From Catenuloplanes niger (GTDB lineage Bacteria; Actinomycetota; Actinomycetes; Mycobacteriales; Micromonosporaceae), in the NCBI RefSeq assembly GCF_031458255.1, contig NZ_JAVDYC010000001.1:682001-746000 (forward strand): DNA of 64,000 nucleotides, read 5' to 3'. Shown piece by piece: positions 49,541-58,148 of this stretch (position 1 is the stretch's first letter; every line of letters starts with the position of its first letter). A program made the translations under genes and the position numbers. The notes beneath the pieces are model-generated. The model was not told where the DNA came from. It saw only the letters and a program-made list of their open reading frames with translations, and searched no databases.

Positions 49541-50706
49541 AGGCACTGTGCTGGGAAGGCGTGAACAAGCTCGCGGTCCGGGACGTGCCCGACCCGCGGC
49601 TGCGCAACGAGCAGGACATCGTGGTGAAGGTGCGCAAGACCGTCACGTGCGGCTCGGACCTGCACCTGATCGGCGGCTACATCCCATTCATGAGCCGCGG
49701 TGACGTGCTCGGCCACGAGTTCGTCGGCGAGGTCGTCGAGGTCGGCGCGCAGGTCCGCAAGCACAAGGTCGGCGACCGGGTGGTGGTCAGCTCGTTCATC
49801 TCCTGCGGGAAGTGCTGGTACTGCTCCCAGCAGCTCTACTCGCTGTGCGACAACGGCAACACGAACCCGGCGATCACGGAGGCGCTGTGGGGCTTCTCCC
49901 CCGGCGGCTGCTTCGGCTACTCGCACGCGATGGGCGGCTTCGCCGGCAGCCACGCCGAGTACATCCGGGTGCCGTACGGCGACGTCGGCGCGTTCACCAT
50001 CCCGGACGAGGTCGACGATCTGCGCGCCCTGTTCGCCTCCGACTCCGCCGCGACCGGCTGGATGGGCGCGGACCTCGGAGGTGTGCGGCCGGGCGACGTG
50101 GTGGCGATCTGGGGCGCCGGCGCGGTCGGGCAGATGGCCGCGCGCGCGTCCGTGCTGCTCGGCGCGGAACGCGTGCTGATCATCGACCGGTACGACAACC
50201 GGCTCGACCAGGCCGCGAAGTTCGCCGGCGCGGAGCCGCTGAACTACCTGCGGGACGACACCGGGTCCGCGCTGCTGGAGGCGACCGGCGGCCGCGGCCC
50301 GGACGTGTGCATCGAGGCGGTCGGCATGGAGGCGCACACCCCCGGCCCCCAGCAGGCGTACGACAAGGTCAAGCAGCAGCTGCGGTTGCAGACCGACCGC
50401 CCGGCCGCGGTCCGCGACGCGATCTACCAGGCCCGCAAGGGCGGCAGCGTGTTCGTGCTCGGCGTCTACGCCGGGTTCGTCGACAAGTTCCCGCTCGGCG
50501 CGATGATGAACAAGGGCCTGACCGTCCGCGGCGCGCAGATGCACGGCCAGCGCTACATCCCGATGCTGCTGGAGCGGATGGCGCGCGGCGAGCTGGTGAC
50601 CGAGCACCTGGCCACGCACGTGATGCCGCTGGACCGCGGCCCGGAGGGCTACCGGATGTTCAAGGACAAGGAGGACGGCTGCGTGCGCGCGGTCTTCGAG
50701 CCGTGA
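49537..50706 (+). CDS. Zinc-dependent alcohol dehydrogenase, formaldehyde-dehydrogenase-like
   Basis: 389 residues, medium-chain dehydrogenase. Catalytic zinc ligands appear in TCGSDLHL (Cys) and GHEFVGEVVE (His-Glu); a structural-zinc-type Cys cluster is CGKCWYCSQQLYSLC. The Rossmann motif is GAGAVG with IDRYDNR after the second strand, suggesting NAD(H). The beginning (MKALCWEGVNKLAVRDVPDP) is typical of the actinobacterial group annotated glutathione-independent formaldehyde or zinc-dependent alcohol dehydrogenase. Substrate uncertain. Confidence 0.9.
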   Translation: MKALCWEGVNKLAVRDVPDPRLRNEQDIVVKVRKTVTCGSDLHLIGGYIPFMSRGDVLGHEFVGEVVEVGAQVRKHKVGDRVVVSSFISCGKCWYCSQQLYSLCDNGNTNPAITEALWGFSPGGCFGYSHAMGGFAGSHAEYIRVPYGDVGAFTIPDEVDDLRALFASDSAATGWMGADLGGVRPGDVVAIWGAGAVGQMAARASVLLGAERVLIIDRYDNRLDQAAKFAGAEPLNYLRDDTGSALLEATGGRGPDVCIEAVGMEAHTPGPQQAYDKVKQQLRLQTDRPAAVRDAIYQARKGGSVFVLGVYAGFVDKFPLGAMMNKGLTVRGAQMHGQRYIPMLLERMARGELVTEHLATHVMPLDRGPEGYRMFKDKEDGCVRAVFEP

Positions 50707-50713
50707 CCGGCCC

Positions 50714-50746
50714 GGCCGGTGCGTGACCCGGGGTCACGCGCCGGCC
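50714..50746. terminator. Hairpin between convergent ADH and sigma-factor genes
   Basis: About 15-bp stem with one G-T wobble (GGCCGGTGCGTGACC / GGTCACGCGCCGGCC), starting 7 nt after the ADH stop. Confidence 0.75.
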
Positions 50747-50766
50747 CGGCGGGCTGCCGGCGGGGC

Positions 50767-51552
50767 TCAGGTCGCCTGCATCCGGGTCCGCAGCGTGGTG
50801 AGTGCGCGCTGGAGCAGCCGGGACACGTGCATCTGGGAGATGCCCAGGTGCTCGCCGATCCGGGCCTGCGTCCACTCCTGGTAGAAGCGCAGTGAGATGA
50901 TCTCGCGTTCCCGCGGGCTGAGCGCGCGCAGCGCCGGCCCGAGGTCGAGCAGCGACTCGGTCAGGTCGAAGCCCGGGTCGTCGCCGCCGAGCAGGTCGCC
51001 GAGCTCCTTGCTGTCGCCGTCGTCGGCGACCGGGCGGGAGAGCGAGACCGCGGAGTACGCCTGCGCGCCCTCGATGCCCTCGATCACCTGCTCCTCGGTG
51101 ACCCGCAGGTGGGCGGCGAGCTCCGGCACGGTCGGGCTGCGGCCGAGCGACTGGGTGAGCGTGGTGGCCGCGTCGATGATGGCCAGCCGCATCTCCTGCA
51201 CGCGGCGCGGCACCCGGACCGACCAGGTGCGGTCCCGGAAGTAGCGGCGCAGCTCGCCGAGCACGGTCGGGACCGCGAAGCCGACGAACTCGCCGGCCGC
51301 CGGGTCGTACCGGTCGATCGCCTTGATCAGGCCGACGGCCGCGACCTGGCGCAGGTCCTCGTCGGCCGCGCCCCGGCCGGTGAAGCGCCGGGCCAGCCGG
51401 TTCGCCATCGGCAGCCACGCCTCGATCGCCCGCTGCCGGGCCTGCGGGCGCCGCCGGTCGCCGTCCTCCAGCGCGGTGAAGGCGGCGAGGGCCTGGGTGG
51501 CCCGGGTGTCCTCGTCGACGGCGAGGTCTTCCACGGTTACGGTGCTGCTCAC
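50767..51552 (-). CDS. SigB/SigF-family RNA polymerase sigma factor
   Basis: 261 residues from a GTG at 51552 with GGAGGA. Regions in order: sigma-2 (NRLARRFTGRGAADEDLRQV, GLIKAIDRYDPAAGEFVGFA, VPTVLGELRRYFRD), sigma-3 (RRVQEMRLAI, SPTVPELAAHLRVTEEQV) and sigma-4 (ALSPREREIISLRFYQEWTQ, ARIGEHLGISQMHVSRL). This is the group-3 B/F/G type that reads GTTT/GGGTAT promoters. No anti-sigma or anti-anti-sigma gene is adjacent. It probably drives the CsbD gene nearby. Confidence 0.95.
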   Translation of the reverse strand: MSSTVTVEDLAVDEDTRATQALAAFTALEDGDRRRPQARQRAIEAWLPMANRLARRFTGRGAADEDLRQVAAVGLIKAIDRYDPAAGEFVGFAVPTVLGELRRYFRDRTWSVRVPRRVQEMRLAIIDAATTLTQSLGRSPTVPELAAHLRVTEEQVIEGIEGAQAYSAVSLSRPVADDGDSKELGDLLGGDDPGFDLTESLLDLGPALRALSPREREIISLRFYQEWTQARIGEHLGISQMHVSRLLQRALTTLRTRMQAT

Positions 51553-51638
51553 GGCAGTCCTCCGAGTGGGATCATGAACGGGGGACAGCCTGGCTTCCCC
51601 CGATCAGCGCTCCCAACCGGGTCAGTTTTCACCGAATC

Positions 51639-53024
51639 TCACGAAACGCAGGCGGGCAGGCCCTCCAGTGTGCCGTCGCGGAACTCGGCGATCCGGTCGA
51701 ACGCGCCCGCGCTCGCGTTCTGCGCCGACCGGCCGAGCGTGAGCAGCGCGGTGACCGCCTCGTCCAGGTCGCCCGGGGAGAGCCGGACGTCGCTGTCCGG
51801 GCCGCGCCGCAGCAGGTCGTTCGTCCAGGTCCCGGCGAGGCAGTCGGTGGTCAGCCGGCCGTCCCGGTCGGTGCTGGAGCCGCCGCGGCGCTCCTGCGCG
51901 GCCTGCGCGAACAGGCCGCCGAGCAGCATGCCGAGCGCGTTGTCGCCGATCCGCTGGTGCAGCGCCGGCCCGAGCCGGGTGTCGTCGAACGCCACGAACC
52001 CGCCGGACGCGCAGTAGAACGCCTGGCCGTCGAGGCTGCCGGCACCGTCCGGCGCGGTCCGGCCGGCGCAGTCCGGCGCCGCACCGTCGAACGGCACGAT
52101 GCGCAGCGGTGCCCAGGCCGCCCCGCCGGCGATCCGCGGGTACGCGCGCGCCCAGTACTCCTGCACGTCCGTGCCGAGCAGTTCGACGGTCTGCGCGTAC
52201 GGCAGGTCGCCGCCGGTCGCCGCCTCCTGCGCGCTGGTGAACGGCACCTCGGTGATCGGCAGGTTCTGCGCGTCGTACTCCGCGCACCGGCCGGCGCCCC
52301 GCTCGACGCCGTCCTGGAACGCGCGGATCCGGTCGAACGCATTGCCGTGCGCCTGCGGGTTCGTCGCGGACGTGCCCGGCTCGTCGCGCAGCTGCAGAAT
52401 CCCGGCGACCGTGTCGTCCAGCTGCTGCGCGGACGGTGCGGCGAAGCCGGTGGACCGCCCGGCGATCACGTCCGCCACCCAGGCACCGGCGTAGCAGTCG
52501 GCCTGCTGCTCGAGGACCACGGTCGGCTGGTCGGTGACGCCGAGCCGGGCCTGGACGCCGTGGCCGTACTCGTGGGCCAGCACCACGCCGGTCAGCAGCG
52601 CGCCGAAGTCCTGGTGGAGCTGGGGCAGCAACACCTCGGCGTCCCACGCGATGAAGTCACCGGCCGGGCAGTAGAACGCGTTCGGCTGGTACTCCCCCGG
52701 CGCGTCCCCGCAGGCCGGCGGCGGGTCGTTGCGGGTGTACGGGTGATGGCCGCCGCGCACCGGCTGGAACGCGGCACCGTCGGCGAGCCGCGGGTACGCG
52801 GTGCTCCAGAAGCGCTCGACGTCGGTCAGCGCGCTCTCGGCGGTGCGGTTCGCCTCCTCCGGGGAGACCGGTGCGCCGGTCGCGCCGAACCCGTCGCCGG
52901 GGTTGCCCGGCAGCCGCGGCGGGTCCTCGAACCCACCGGAGGTGACCACCACACAGCCGCTCAGCAGCGTCAGCACCGTCGCGGCGGCCGCCAGGGCACG
53001 CGCGCTCGTCCCAGCGAAGTCCAT
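51639..53024 (-). CDS. Lipoprotein metallopeptidase-like protein with active and degenerate halves
   Basis: 461 residues from ATG 53024; lipobox LLSGC (Cys24). The first half is a neutral zinc metallopeptidase (YPZJ-like): FYCPAGDFIAWD, then AHEYGHGVQ (zinc-binding HEYGH, 151-155) and ADCYAGAWV. The second half repeats the plan: YWARAYPRIAGGAAW aligns with FWSTAYPRLADGAAF and FYCASGGFVAFD with FYCPAGDFIAWD, but the HEYGH position reads GLFAQAAQ, so this half cannot bind zinc the same way. A fused active/inactive pair on the cell surface; substrate unknown. Confidence 0.88.
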   Translation of the reverse strand: MDFAGTSARALAAAATVLTLLSGCVVVTSGGFEDPPRLPGNPGDGFGATGAPVSPEEANRTAESALTDVERFWSTAYPRLADGAAFQPVRGGHHPYTRNDPPPACGDAPGEYQPNAFYCPAGDFIAWDAEVLLPQLHQDFGALLTGVVLAHEYGHGVQARLGVTDQPTVVLEQQADCYAGAWVADVIAGRSTGFAAPSAQQLDDTVAGILQLRDEPGTSATNPQAHGNAFDRIRAFQDGVERGAGRCAEYDAQNLPITEVPFTSAQEAATGGDLPYAQTVELLGTDVQEYWARAYPRIAGGAAWAPLRIVPFDGAAPDCAGRTAPDGAGSLDGQAFYCASGGFVAFDDTRLGPALHQRIGDNALGMLLGGLFAQAAQERRGGSSTDRDGRLTTDCLAGTWTNDLLRRGPDSDVRLSPGDLDEAVTALLTLGRSAQNASAGAFDRIAEFRDGTLEGLPACVS

Positions 53025-53073
53025 GCGGGACCGGATGCCCGCGCCGGCCGGCGGCAAACCGGCCCGGCGACGA

Positions 53074-53391
53074 TCAGCCCTCGACGCCGGTCGCGGTGTG
53101 TGCGGAGCCGACCGGCTTGGACTCCGGCGAGCCACGTTCCCGCAGGTAGATGGGGAGCACCACCATCGAGAAGACGGCCAGCAGCTCGGACTGCCAGTTC
53201 TGGAACGTGCGGTTCCAGAAGTCGGGGGTGAGCAGGTACTCGCCCCACGTCACCGGCTCCTGGCGGGCGCGCAGCTGCTCCGCGTTGAACGCGACGACGC
53301 CGGCCGCGGACTGCGCCTGGCCGGCCAGCGCCAGCAGGAACAGCAGCGCGAAGCACAGACTCAGGCCGTTCCGGCGCAGCCGCTCCCTCAT
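53074..53391 (-). CDS. DUF6766-family small membrane protein
   Basis: 105 residues from ATG 53391. One transmembrane helix near the N-terminus (LCFALLFLLALAGQAQSAAG), a loop (GEYLLTPDFWNRTFQNWQSE) and a second helix (LLAVFSMVVLPIYL) ending in RERGSPESKPVG, matching the DUF6766 pattern. Its start overlaps the stop of the upstream lipoprotein gene by 4 nt, so both form an operon. Function unknown. Confidence 0.85.
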   Translation of the reverse strand: MRERLRRNGLSLCFALLFLLALAGQAQSAAGVVAFNAEQLRARQEPVTWGEYLLTPDFWNRTFQNWQSELLAVFSMVVLPIYLRERGSPESKPVGSAHTATGVEG

Positions 53392-53753
53392 CGGTGCAGC
53401 GCCGCGACGGTGAAGACCAGCGCGAGCCCGGCGGCGACGACCCGCCAGCCGCCGGCGAACTCGGCCAGGAACACGGTGTCGGTGTCCAGCACGACCTGCG
53501 CCTGGTCGACGTAGACGCGGGACCGCCGGACCGCCCCGGGCGCGGGCAGGTCCTCGGCCGCGAGCGCGTCCGCGCAGGCGCCGTCCAGTGACGCCGCGGT
53601 CTCCGGGGCCAGCAGCGCGCACGCCGCGGCCGGGTCGGTCGCGGCCGCGGCCAGGAACCGCGTCGCCACGTCCGAGGCCGCGCCGGCCCGGTCCGTCGCG
53701 GTGGCGCACCCGGCGAGCGCGAGCGCCGGGATCAGCAGAACGGATCTCCTCAT
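53388..53753 (-). CDS. Small lipoprotein, function unknown
   Basis: 121 residues from ATG 53753. Lipobox ALAGC at residues 12-16. The mature part (ATRFLAAAATDPAAACALLA, DLPAPGAVRRSRVYVDQAQV, FLAEFAGGWRVVAAGL) resembles short NTF2-like lipoproteins and ends in a hydrophobic helix (LALVFTVAAL). Coupled by an ATGA overlap to the DUF6766 gene. Divergent from the methyltransferase operon. Confidence 0.8.
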   Translation of the reverse strand: MRRSVLLIPALALAGCATATDRAGAASDVATRFLAAAATDPAAACALLAPETAASLDGACADALAAEDLPAPGAVRRSRVYVDQAQVVLDTDTVFLAEFAGGWRVVAAGLALVFTVAALHR

Positions 53754-53849
53754 GACCGGACGAGGATTCCCACCGCTGGGTGTTCTACACGTGCCCGAGG
53801 GCGCGGAACGGGCACGATTGAACGGGGCACGACGGGGCATCCCGGGCCG

Positions 53850-54788
53850 ATGACCAAGCCCGAACACCTGCTGAGTCTCGGTGCCGCGCTCAAGGCGGCC
53901 GGATACGCGTTCACCACCGTCACGCCCGCCACGCACGAGCGGGTCAACCGCCGCCCGGAGAACGCGCGGGCCACGGACCTGCGTGGCGTCTTCGGCTGGA
54001 GCCGGCCGTTCGGTCCGGGCGTGCTGCCGGACGAGATCGTGGACCTGATGGACGCGGCGGAGGTACTGGACCGGGACGGCGACGTGTGGCGCAGCCTGGT
54101 GCGGTTCTCCACGTTCGACGGGGAGTTGTTCGTACACTCCGCGTTCCCGACCACGGACGCGGACGCGGTCTTCTTCGGTCCGGACACGTACCGGATGGCG
54201 GAGGCCGCGGCCGCGCACGTCATGCACCGGCGCCGGCCGGTCCGCCGGGCCGTGGACATCGGCTGCGGCACCGGCGCCGGCGCGATCACGGTGGCGAAGC
54301 GGGCGCCGGCCGCGGAGGTGTTCGCGGTCGACATCAACGACACCGCGCTCGAGTTCACCCGGGTCAACACCGCGCTCGCCGACGTACGCAGCGTGCGGGC
54401 CTGCCACAGCAACCTGCTCAAGGACGTCGACGGTACGTTCGACCTGATCGTCTCGAACCCGCCGTTCATGATCGACCCAGCCGGGCGGGCGTACCGCGAC
54501 GGCGGCGGCTCCGGCGGCCACGACCTCTCCCTGTCGATCATCGACGCGGCCGTGGAACGCCTCGACCCGGGCGGCTCGCTGGTGCTGTTCAGCGGCGCCG
54601 GCATCGTCGACGGCGAGGACCCGCTGCGGGCCGCCGCCGCGGACCGCCTGGCCGGCACGGACCTGACCTGGTCCTACCGGGAGGTCGACCCGGACGTGTA
54701 CGACGAGGAACTGGACGGCGACGCGTACCGGCACGCGGAGCGGCTCGCCGTGGTCGTGCTGACCGCCTCCCGCTCGGAGTGGTCCTGA
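53850..54788 (+). CDS. Class I SAM-dependent methyltransferase with NPPF motif
   Basis: 312 residues. The methyltransferase domain starts near 125: SAM motif I VDIGCGTGAGAITV, acidic motif II AVDIND, and catalytic motif IV VSNPPFM. NPPF is used by HemK/PrmC-, RsmC- and N6-adenine-type enzymes that methylate planar amides or amino groups. The N-terminal 120 residues look like an auxiliary recognition domain. First gene of a four-gene operon. Target (protein, RNA or small molecule) unknown. Confidence 0.88.
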   Translation: MTKPEHLLSLGAALKAAGYAFTTVTPATHERVNRRPENARATDLRGVFGWSRPFGPGVLPDEIVDLMDAAEVLDRDGDVWRSLVRFSTFDGELFVHSAFPTTDADAVFFGPDTYRMAEAAAAHVMHRRRPVRRAVDIGCGTGAGAITVAKRAPAAEVFAVDINDTALEFTRVNTALADVRSVRACHSNLLKDVDGTFDLIVSNPPFMIDPAGRAYRDGGGSGGHDLSLSIIDAAVERLDPGGSLVLFSGAGIVDGEDPLRAAAADRLAGTDLTWSYREVDPDVYDEELDGDAYRHAERLAVVVLTASRSEWS

Positions 54789-54790
54789 CC

Positions 54791-55600
54791 ATGACGATTC
54801 AGGCGAGCGTGACGTACATCGGCAACGCCACGACGCTGCTGCGCCTCGGCGGCTTCACGCTGCTGACCGACCCGGCGTTCCGGCCGGCCGGCAGCCGCTA
54901 CCACCTCGGCTACGGCGCCTGGACCAAGCGCGTGCTGGACCCGGCCGTCGGGCTCGGCGACCTGCCACCGCTGGACGCCGTGCTGCTGTCGCACCTGCAC
55001 TCCGACCACTTCGACAGCGCGGCCGGCCGCGGCCTCGCGCCGGACCTGCCGATCCTCACCACGCCACAGGCCGGCCGGAAGCTGCGCCGCAAGCGGTTCT
55101 CCGCCGCGCACGGGCTGCCGACCTGGGAGAACCGTGACATGTCGCGCGGCCGGCAGCGGCTGCGGGTGACCGCGGTGCCCGGCCGGCACGGTCCCGGCGT
55201 GGTCGACCGGCTGCTGCCGGACGTGATGGGCTCGGTGGTCGAGCTGTTCGAGGACGAGGTGTGCCGGCTGCGCCTCTACGTCACCGGGGACACGCTGCAC
55301 CGGCCGATGCTGGCCGAGGTGCCGCGGCGGTGCGGTGACATCGACGCGATGCTGATCCACCTGGGCGGCACCCGGCTGCTCGGCATGCTGCTGACCATGG
55401 ACGCGCGGCAGGGCGCGGACCTGACCGAGGTGATCCGGCCCCGGTTGACGCTGCCGATCCACCACGAGGACTTCGCGGTCTTCACGTCGCCGGTCGGCGA
55501 CTACTTCGCGGCGGCCCGGGACCGGGGGCTGGCCGGGGTGCAGCCGATCGGGCGCGGCGACACGGTCACGCTGCCGCTGCGCACCGAGGCGGGCGCCTGA
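54791..55600 (+). CDS. Metallo-beta-lactamase-fold hydrolase
   Basis: 269 residues, start 2 nt after the methyltransferase stop. The metal-binding motif HLHSDHFD is intact, and VPGRHGPG, VTGDT and IHHEDF supply later ligands. The opening (VTYIGNATTLLRLGGFTLLT, DPAF) is that of the UlaG/NAPE-PLD-like branch rather than true beta-lactamases. Its stop overlaps the next ATG by 1 nt (TGATG). Confidence 0.9.
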   Translation: MTIQASVTYIGNATTLLRLGGFTLLTDPAFRPAGSRYHLGYGAWTKRVLDPAVGLGDLPPLDAVLLSHLHSDHFDSAAGRGLAPDLPILTTPQAGRKLRRKRFSAAHGLPTWENRDMSRGRQRLRVTAVPGRHGPGVVDRLLPDVMGSVVELFEDEVCRLRLYVTGDTLHRPMLAEVPRRCGDIDAMLIHLGGTRLLGMLLTMDARQGADLTEVIRPRLTLPIHHEDFAVFTSPVGDYFAAARDRGLAGVQPIGRGDTVTLPLRTEAGA

Positions 55601-56736
55601 TGCACGACGCGCTGCCGGACGCCGGTCCCGGCGTGCTGACCGCGGACCCGGTCGTGCCCACGCTGGGCGTCGAGGAGGAGTTCCTGGTGCTCGACCCGCG
55701 CACCGGCGAGAACGCGCCGGTCGCCGACCGGGTGCGGGACGCGCTGCCGGACGCGGTGCGCGAGTTCGGCCGGCCGGAGTTCCGGCGCAGCATGGTGGAG
55801 ATGGTCACGCCGGTCTGCACCCAGCTCCCGGAGCTCTCCTACCACCTGCGCCGGCACCGGCGCGCGGCCGCGCTGGCCGCACGCGGGCTCGGGGCGCGCC
55901 TGGTCGCGATAGGTGCCACGCCGGTCCGCGAACCGGATCTCTCGGTCCCGGACGGCGAGCGCTACCGGACCATGGCGGAACGGTTCGGCGCGATCGCCCG
56001 CGAACCGGCGCTGTGCGGCCTGCACGTCCACGTCGGCGTGCCGGACCGGGAGCTGGCCGTGCGGGTCTGCGCGCACCTGCGCGTCTGGATGCCGCTGATC
56101 CAGGCGATGACCGCGAACTCACCGTTCTTCGACGGCGCGGACACCGGGCATGCGAGCTGGCGGGGCGTGCGGATCCAGCGCTGGCCGACGATCGGGCCGT
56201 CCCCGGTGTTCGGCTCGGCCGCCGAGTACGACGCGACCGTGGCGAGCCTGGTCGAGTCCGGCGCGATGATCGACCGCGGGATGGTCTTCTGGTACGCCCG
56301 GCTCTCCGACCGGTACCCCACGGTGGAGATCCGGGTCGGCGACGTCTGCGCGACCGCGCGGGACACCGTGCTGGTCGCCGCGCTGCTGCGGGCGCTGGTC
56401 GCCGCGATCACGGAGCGCCCGGACGACGACGTGCCGGACGTCCCGGACAGCGTGTTGCACGCGGCGCACTGGCGGGCCGCCCGGGAGGGCCTGGACGGCG
56501 ACCTCTTCGACGTACGCACCGGCCGCGCCCGCCCGGCCTGGGACCTCGTCGACGACCTGGTGACCGCCGTGACGCCGGCGCTGACCCGGCACGGCGACCT
56601 GCAGCCGGTGCTGACCGCGCTGTCCGGGCTGCGGCGCTTCGGCACCGGCGCCGCCCGGCAGCGCCGTCTGCTGCGGGCCTCCGGCAGCCTGCCGGAGGCG
56701 CTGACCGCGCTGGCCCGCCTGACCGTGAACGGATGA
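55600..56736 (+). CDS. Carboxylate-amine ligase (YbdK / glutamate-cysteine ligase 2 family)
   Basis: 378 residues. GCS2-type signature at the N-terminus (GVEEEFLVLDPRTG), then CGLHVHVGVPD, NSPFFDGADTGHASWR and TVEIRVGDVCATA, which form the ATP-grasp-like ligase core of the YbdK family. These enzymes join a carboxylate to an amine using ATP, with weak glutamate-cysteine ligase activity in E. coli. Actinobacteria use mycothiol, so glutathione synthesis is unlikely. Located between MBL and M20 genes in one operon. Confidence 0.9.
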   Translation: MHDALPDAGPGVLTADPVVPTLGVEEEFLVLDPRTGENAPVADRVRDALPDAVREFGRPEFRRSMVEMVTPVCTQLPELSYHLRRHRRAAALAARGLGARLVAIGATPVREPDLSVPDGERYRTMAERFGAIAREPALCGLHVHVGVPDRELAVRVCAHLRVWMPLIQAMTANSPFFDGADTGHASWRGVRIQRWPTIGPSPVFGSAAEYDATVASLVESGAMIDRGMVFWYARLSDRYPTVEIRVGDVCATARDTVLVAALLRALVAAITERPDDDVPDVPDSVLHAAHWRAAREGLDGDLFDVRTGRARPAWDLVDDLVTAVTPALTRHGDLQPVLTALSGLRRFGTGAARQRRLLRASGSLPEALTALARLTVNG

Positions 56737-56744
56737 GGAACGCC

Positions 56745-58100
56745 ATGCACGCGCACGTGGACCGGGACGCGCTCGTCGCGGACCTGATGGACTGGATCCG
56801 GCTGCCGTCCGTGCACGGCGTGCCGGAGAACGCGATCGACCTGGAACGCTCCGCGCGCTGGCTGGCCGGTGCGCTGCGGGAGACCGGCTTCCCGGAGGTG
56901 GAGGTCGCCGACCCGGGCGGCGCACCGGCCGTGATCGCCCGCTGGTGCGCCGCGCCGGGAGCGCCGACCGTGCTGGTCTACAGCCACCACGACGTGCGGG
57001 CCGCCAAGGAGGAGACGTGGGCGGAGACGCCGGCGTACCGGCCGGTGCTGCGCGACGGATACGTCTACGGCCGGGGCGCCTCGGACGCGAAGGGGCAGAT
57101 CGTGGCGCACCTGTGGGGCGTGCGCGCCCACCTGGCGGCGACCGGGCGGTCCGTACCGGCGGTGAATCTGATCTGGCTCGTCGAGGGTGAGGAGGAGACC
57201 GGCTCGGCGCACCTGGCCGGGCTGCTGGCGGAGCACGGCATCGAGGCCGACCTGGTCGTCTACTCGGACACGCTGCTGTGGCACCGCGACCACCCGGCGA
57301 TCTGCATGAGCATGCGCGGTGGACTGAACGCGCGGATCGAGGTGTACGGGCCGCTGCGCGACGTGCACAGCGGCGCGGTCTCCGGGCCGGCGCCGAACCC
57401 GCTGGTGGCGCTGGCCCGGCTGATCGGCCGCCTGCACGACGACAAGGGCCGGGTGACGCTGCCCGGCTTCTACGACACGGTGACCGGGCCGGGCGAGCGC
57501 ACCCGGGCCGCGTTCGCGGCGCTGCCGTACTCGGACGAGGACTGGCTGGCCCGCACGGAGACGCGCAGCATCGGCGGTGAGGAGGGGTTCACGGTGCTGG
57601 AGCGGCTGTGGGCGCGGCCGGCCGTGGAGGTGCTGACCGTGGTCGCCGGCGACCCGGACGGCCCGGCCCGGGGCGCGGTCCCGGCCGTGGCGACCGCGAG
57701 CATCACCATGCGCACCGCACCGGGTCAGGTGTGCGCCGAGGTCGCCGATCAGCTGCGCCGCTGGGTGCGGGACACGATCGACGAGGGCGTGGCGTACGAG
57801 CTGACCGTCGCGGAGGAGCTGGCGCAGGAGCCGTACCGGACGCCGGACGACCTCCCCGCCGTGGCCGTGCTGGAGGCGGCGATGCGCGACGGGTTCGGCA
57901 CGTCCGCCGTCGGGCGGATGGGCAACGCCGGCGGCGGCCCGGCCGACCTGCTGTCCACGGCCACCGGCGCGCCGGTGCTGTTCTTCGGCACCGGGCTGCC
58001 GGAGGACCGGTGGCACGACGGCGACGAGCGTGCCTCGGTCGACGTGCTGGTCGCCGGCGCGGCCACGCTGGCCTCGTTCTGGGGCCGGCTCGGGCGCTGA
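56745..58100 (+). CDS. M20-family metallopeptidase (dipeptidase-like)
   Basis: 451 residues from ATG 56745, which has GAGGA 6 nt upstream; the ATG at 56733 overlapping the previous stop (ATGA) is an alternative. Metal ligands and catalytic residues: SHHDVRA, GRGASDAKGQ, LVEGEEETGS, and the C-terminal GFGTSAVGRMGNAGG region. M20 dipeptidases of this type hydrolyse peptides with an unblocked N-terminus. Together with the upstream ligase it could make and break a dipeptide-like metabolite (inference). Confidence 0.92.
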   Translation: MHAHVDRDALVADLMDWIRLPSVHGVPENAIDLERSARWLAGALRETGFPEVEVADPGGAPAVIARWCAAPGAPTVLVYSHHDVRAAKEETWAETPAYRPVLRDGYVYGRGASDAKGQIVAHLWGVRAHLAATGRSVPAVNLIWLVEGEEETGSAHLAGLLAEHGIEADLVVYSDTLLWHRDHPAICMSMRGGLNARIEVYGPLRDVHSGAVSGPAPNPLVALARLIGRLHDDKGRVTLPGFYDTVTGPGERTRAAFAALPYSDEDWLARTETRSIGGEEGFTVLERLWARPAVEVLTVVAGDPDGPARGAVPAVATASITMRTAPGQVCAEVADQLRRWVRDTIDEGVAYELTVAEELAQEPYRTPDDLPAVAVLEAAMRDGFGTSAVGRMGNAGGGPADLLSTATGAPVLFFGTGLPEDRWHDGDERASVDVLVAGAATLASFWGRLGR

Positions 58101-58112
58101 CCCCGTCGTGGT

Positions 58113-58137
58113 GTGCCCGGTGATCGTCACCGGGCAC
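58113..58137. terminator. Hairpin between convergent M20 and ctaD genes
   Basis: 11-bp stem GTGCCCGGTGA / TCACCGGGCAC with loop TCG, in the 48-nt gap between the two stops. Confidence 0.75.
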
Positions 58138-58148
58138 CACCCGCCTCC

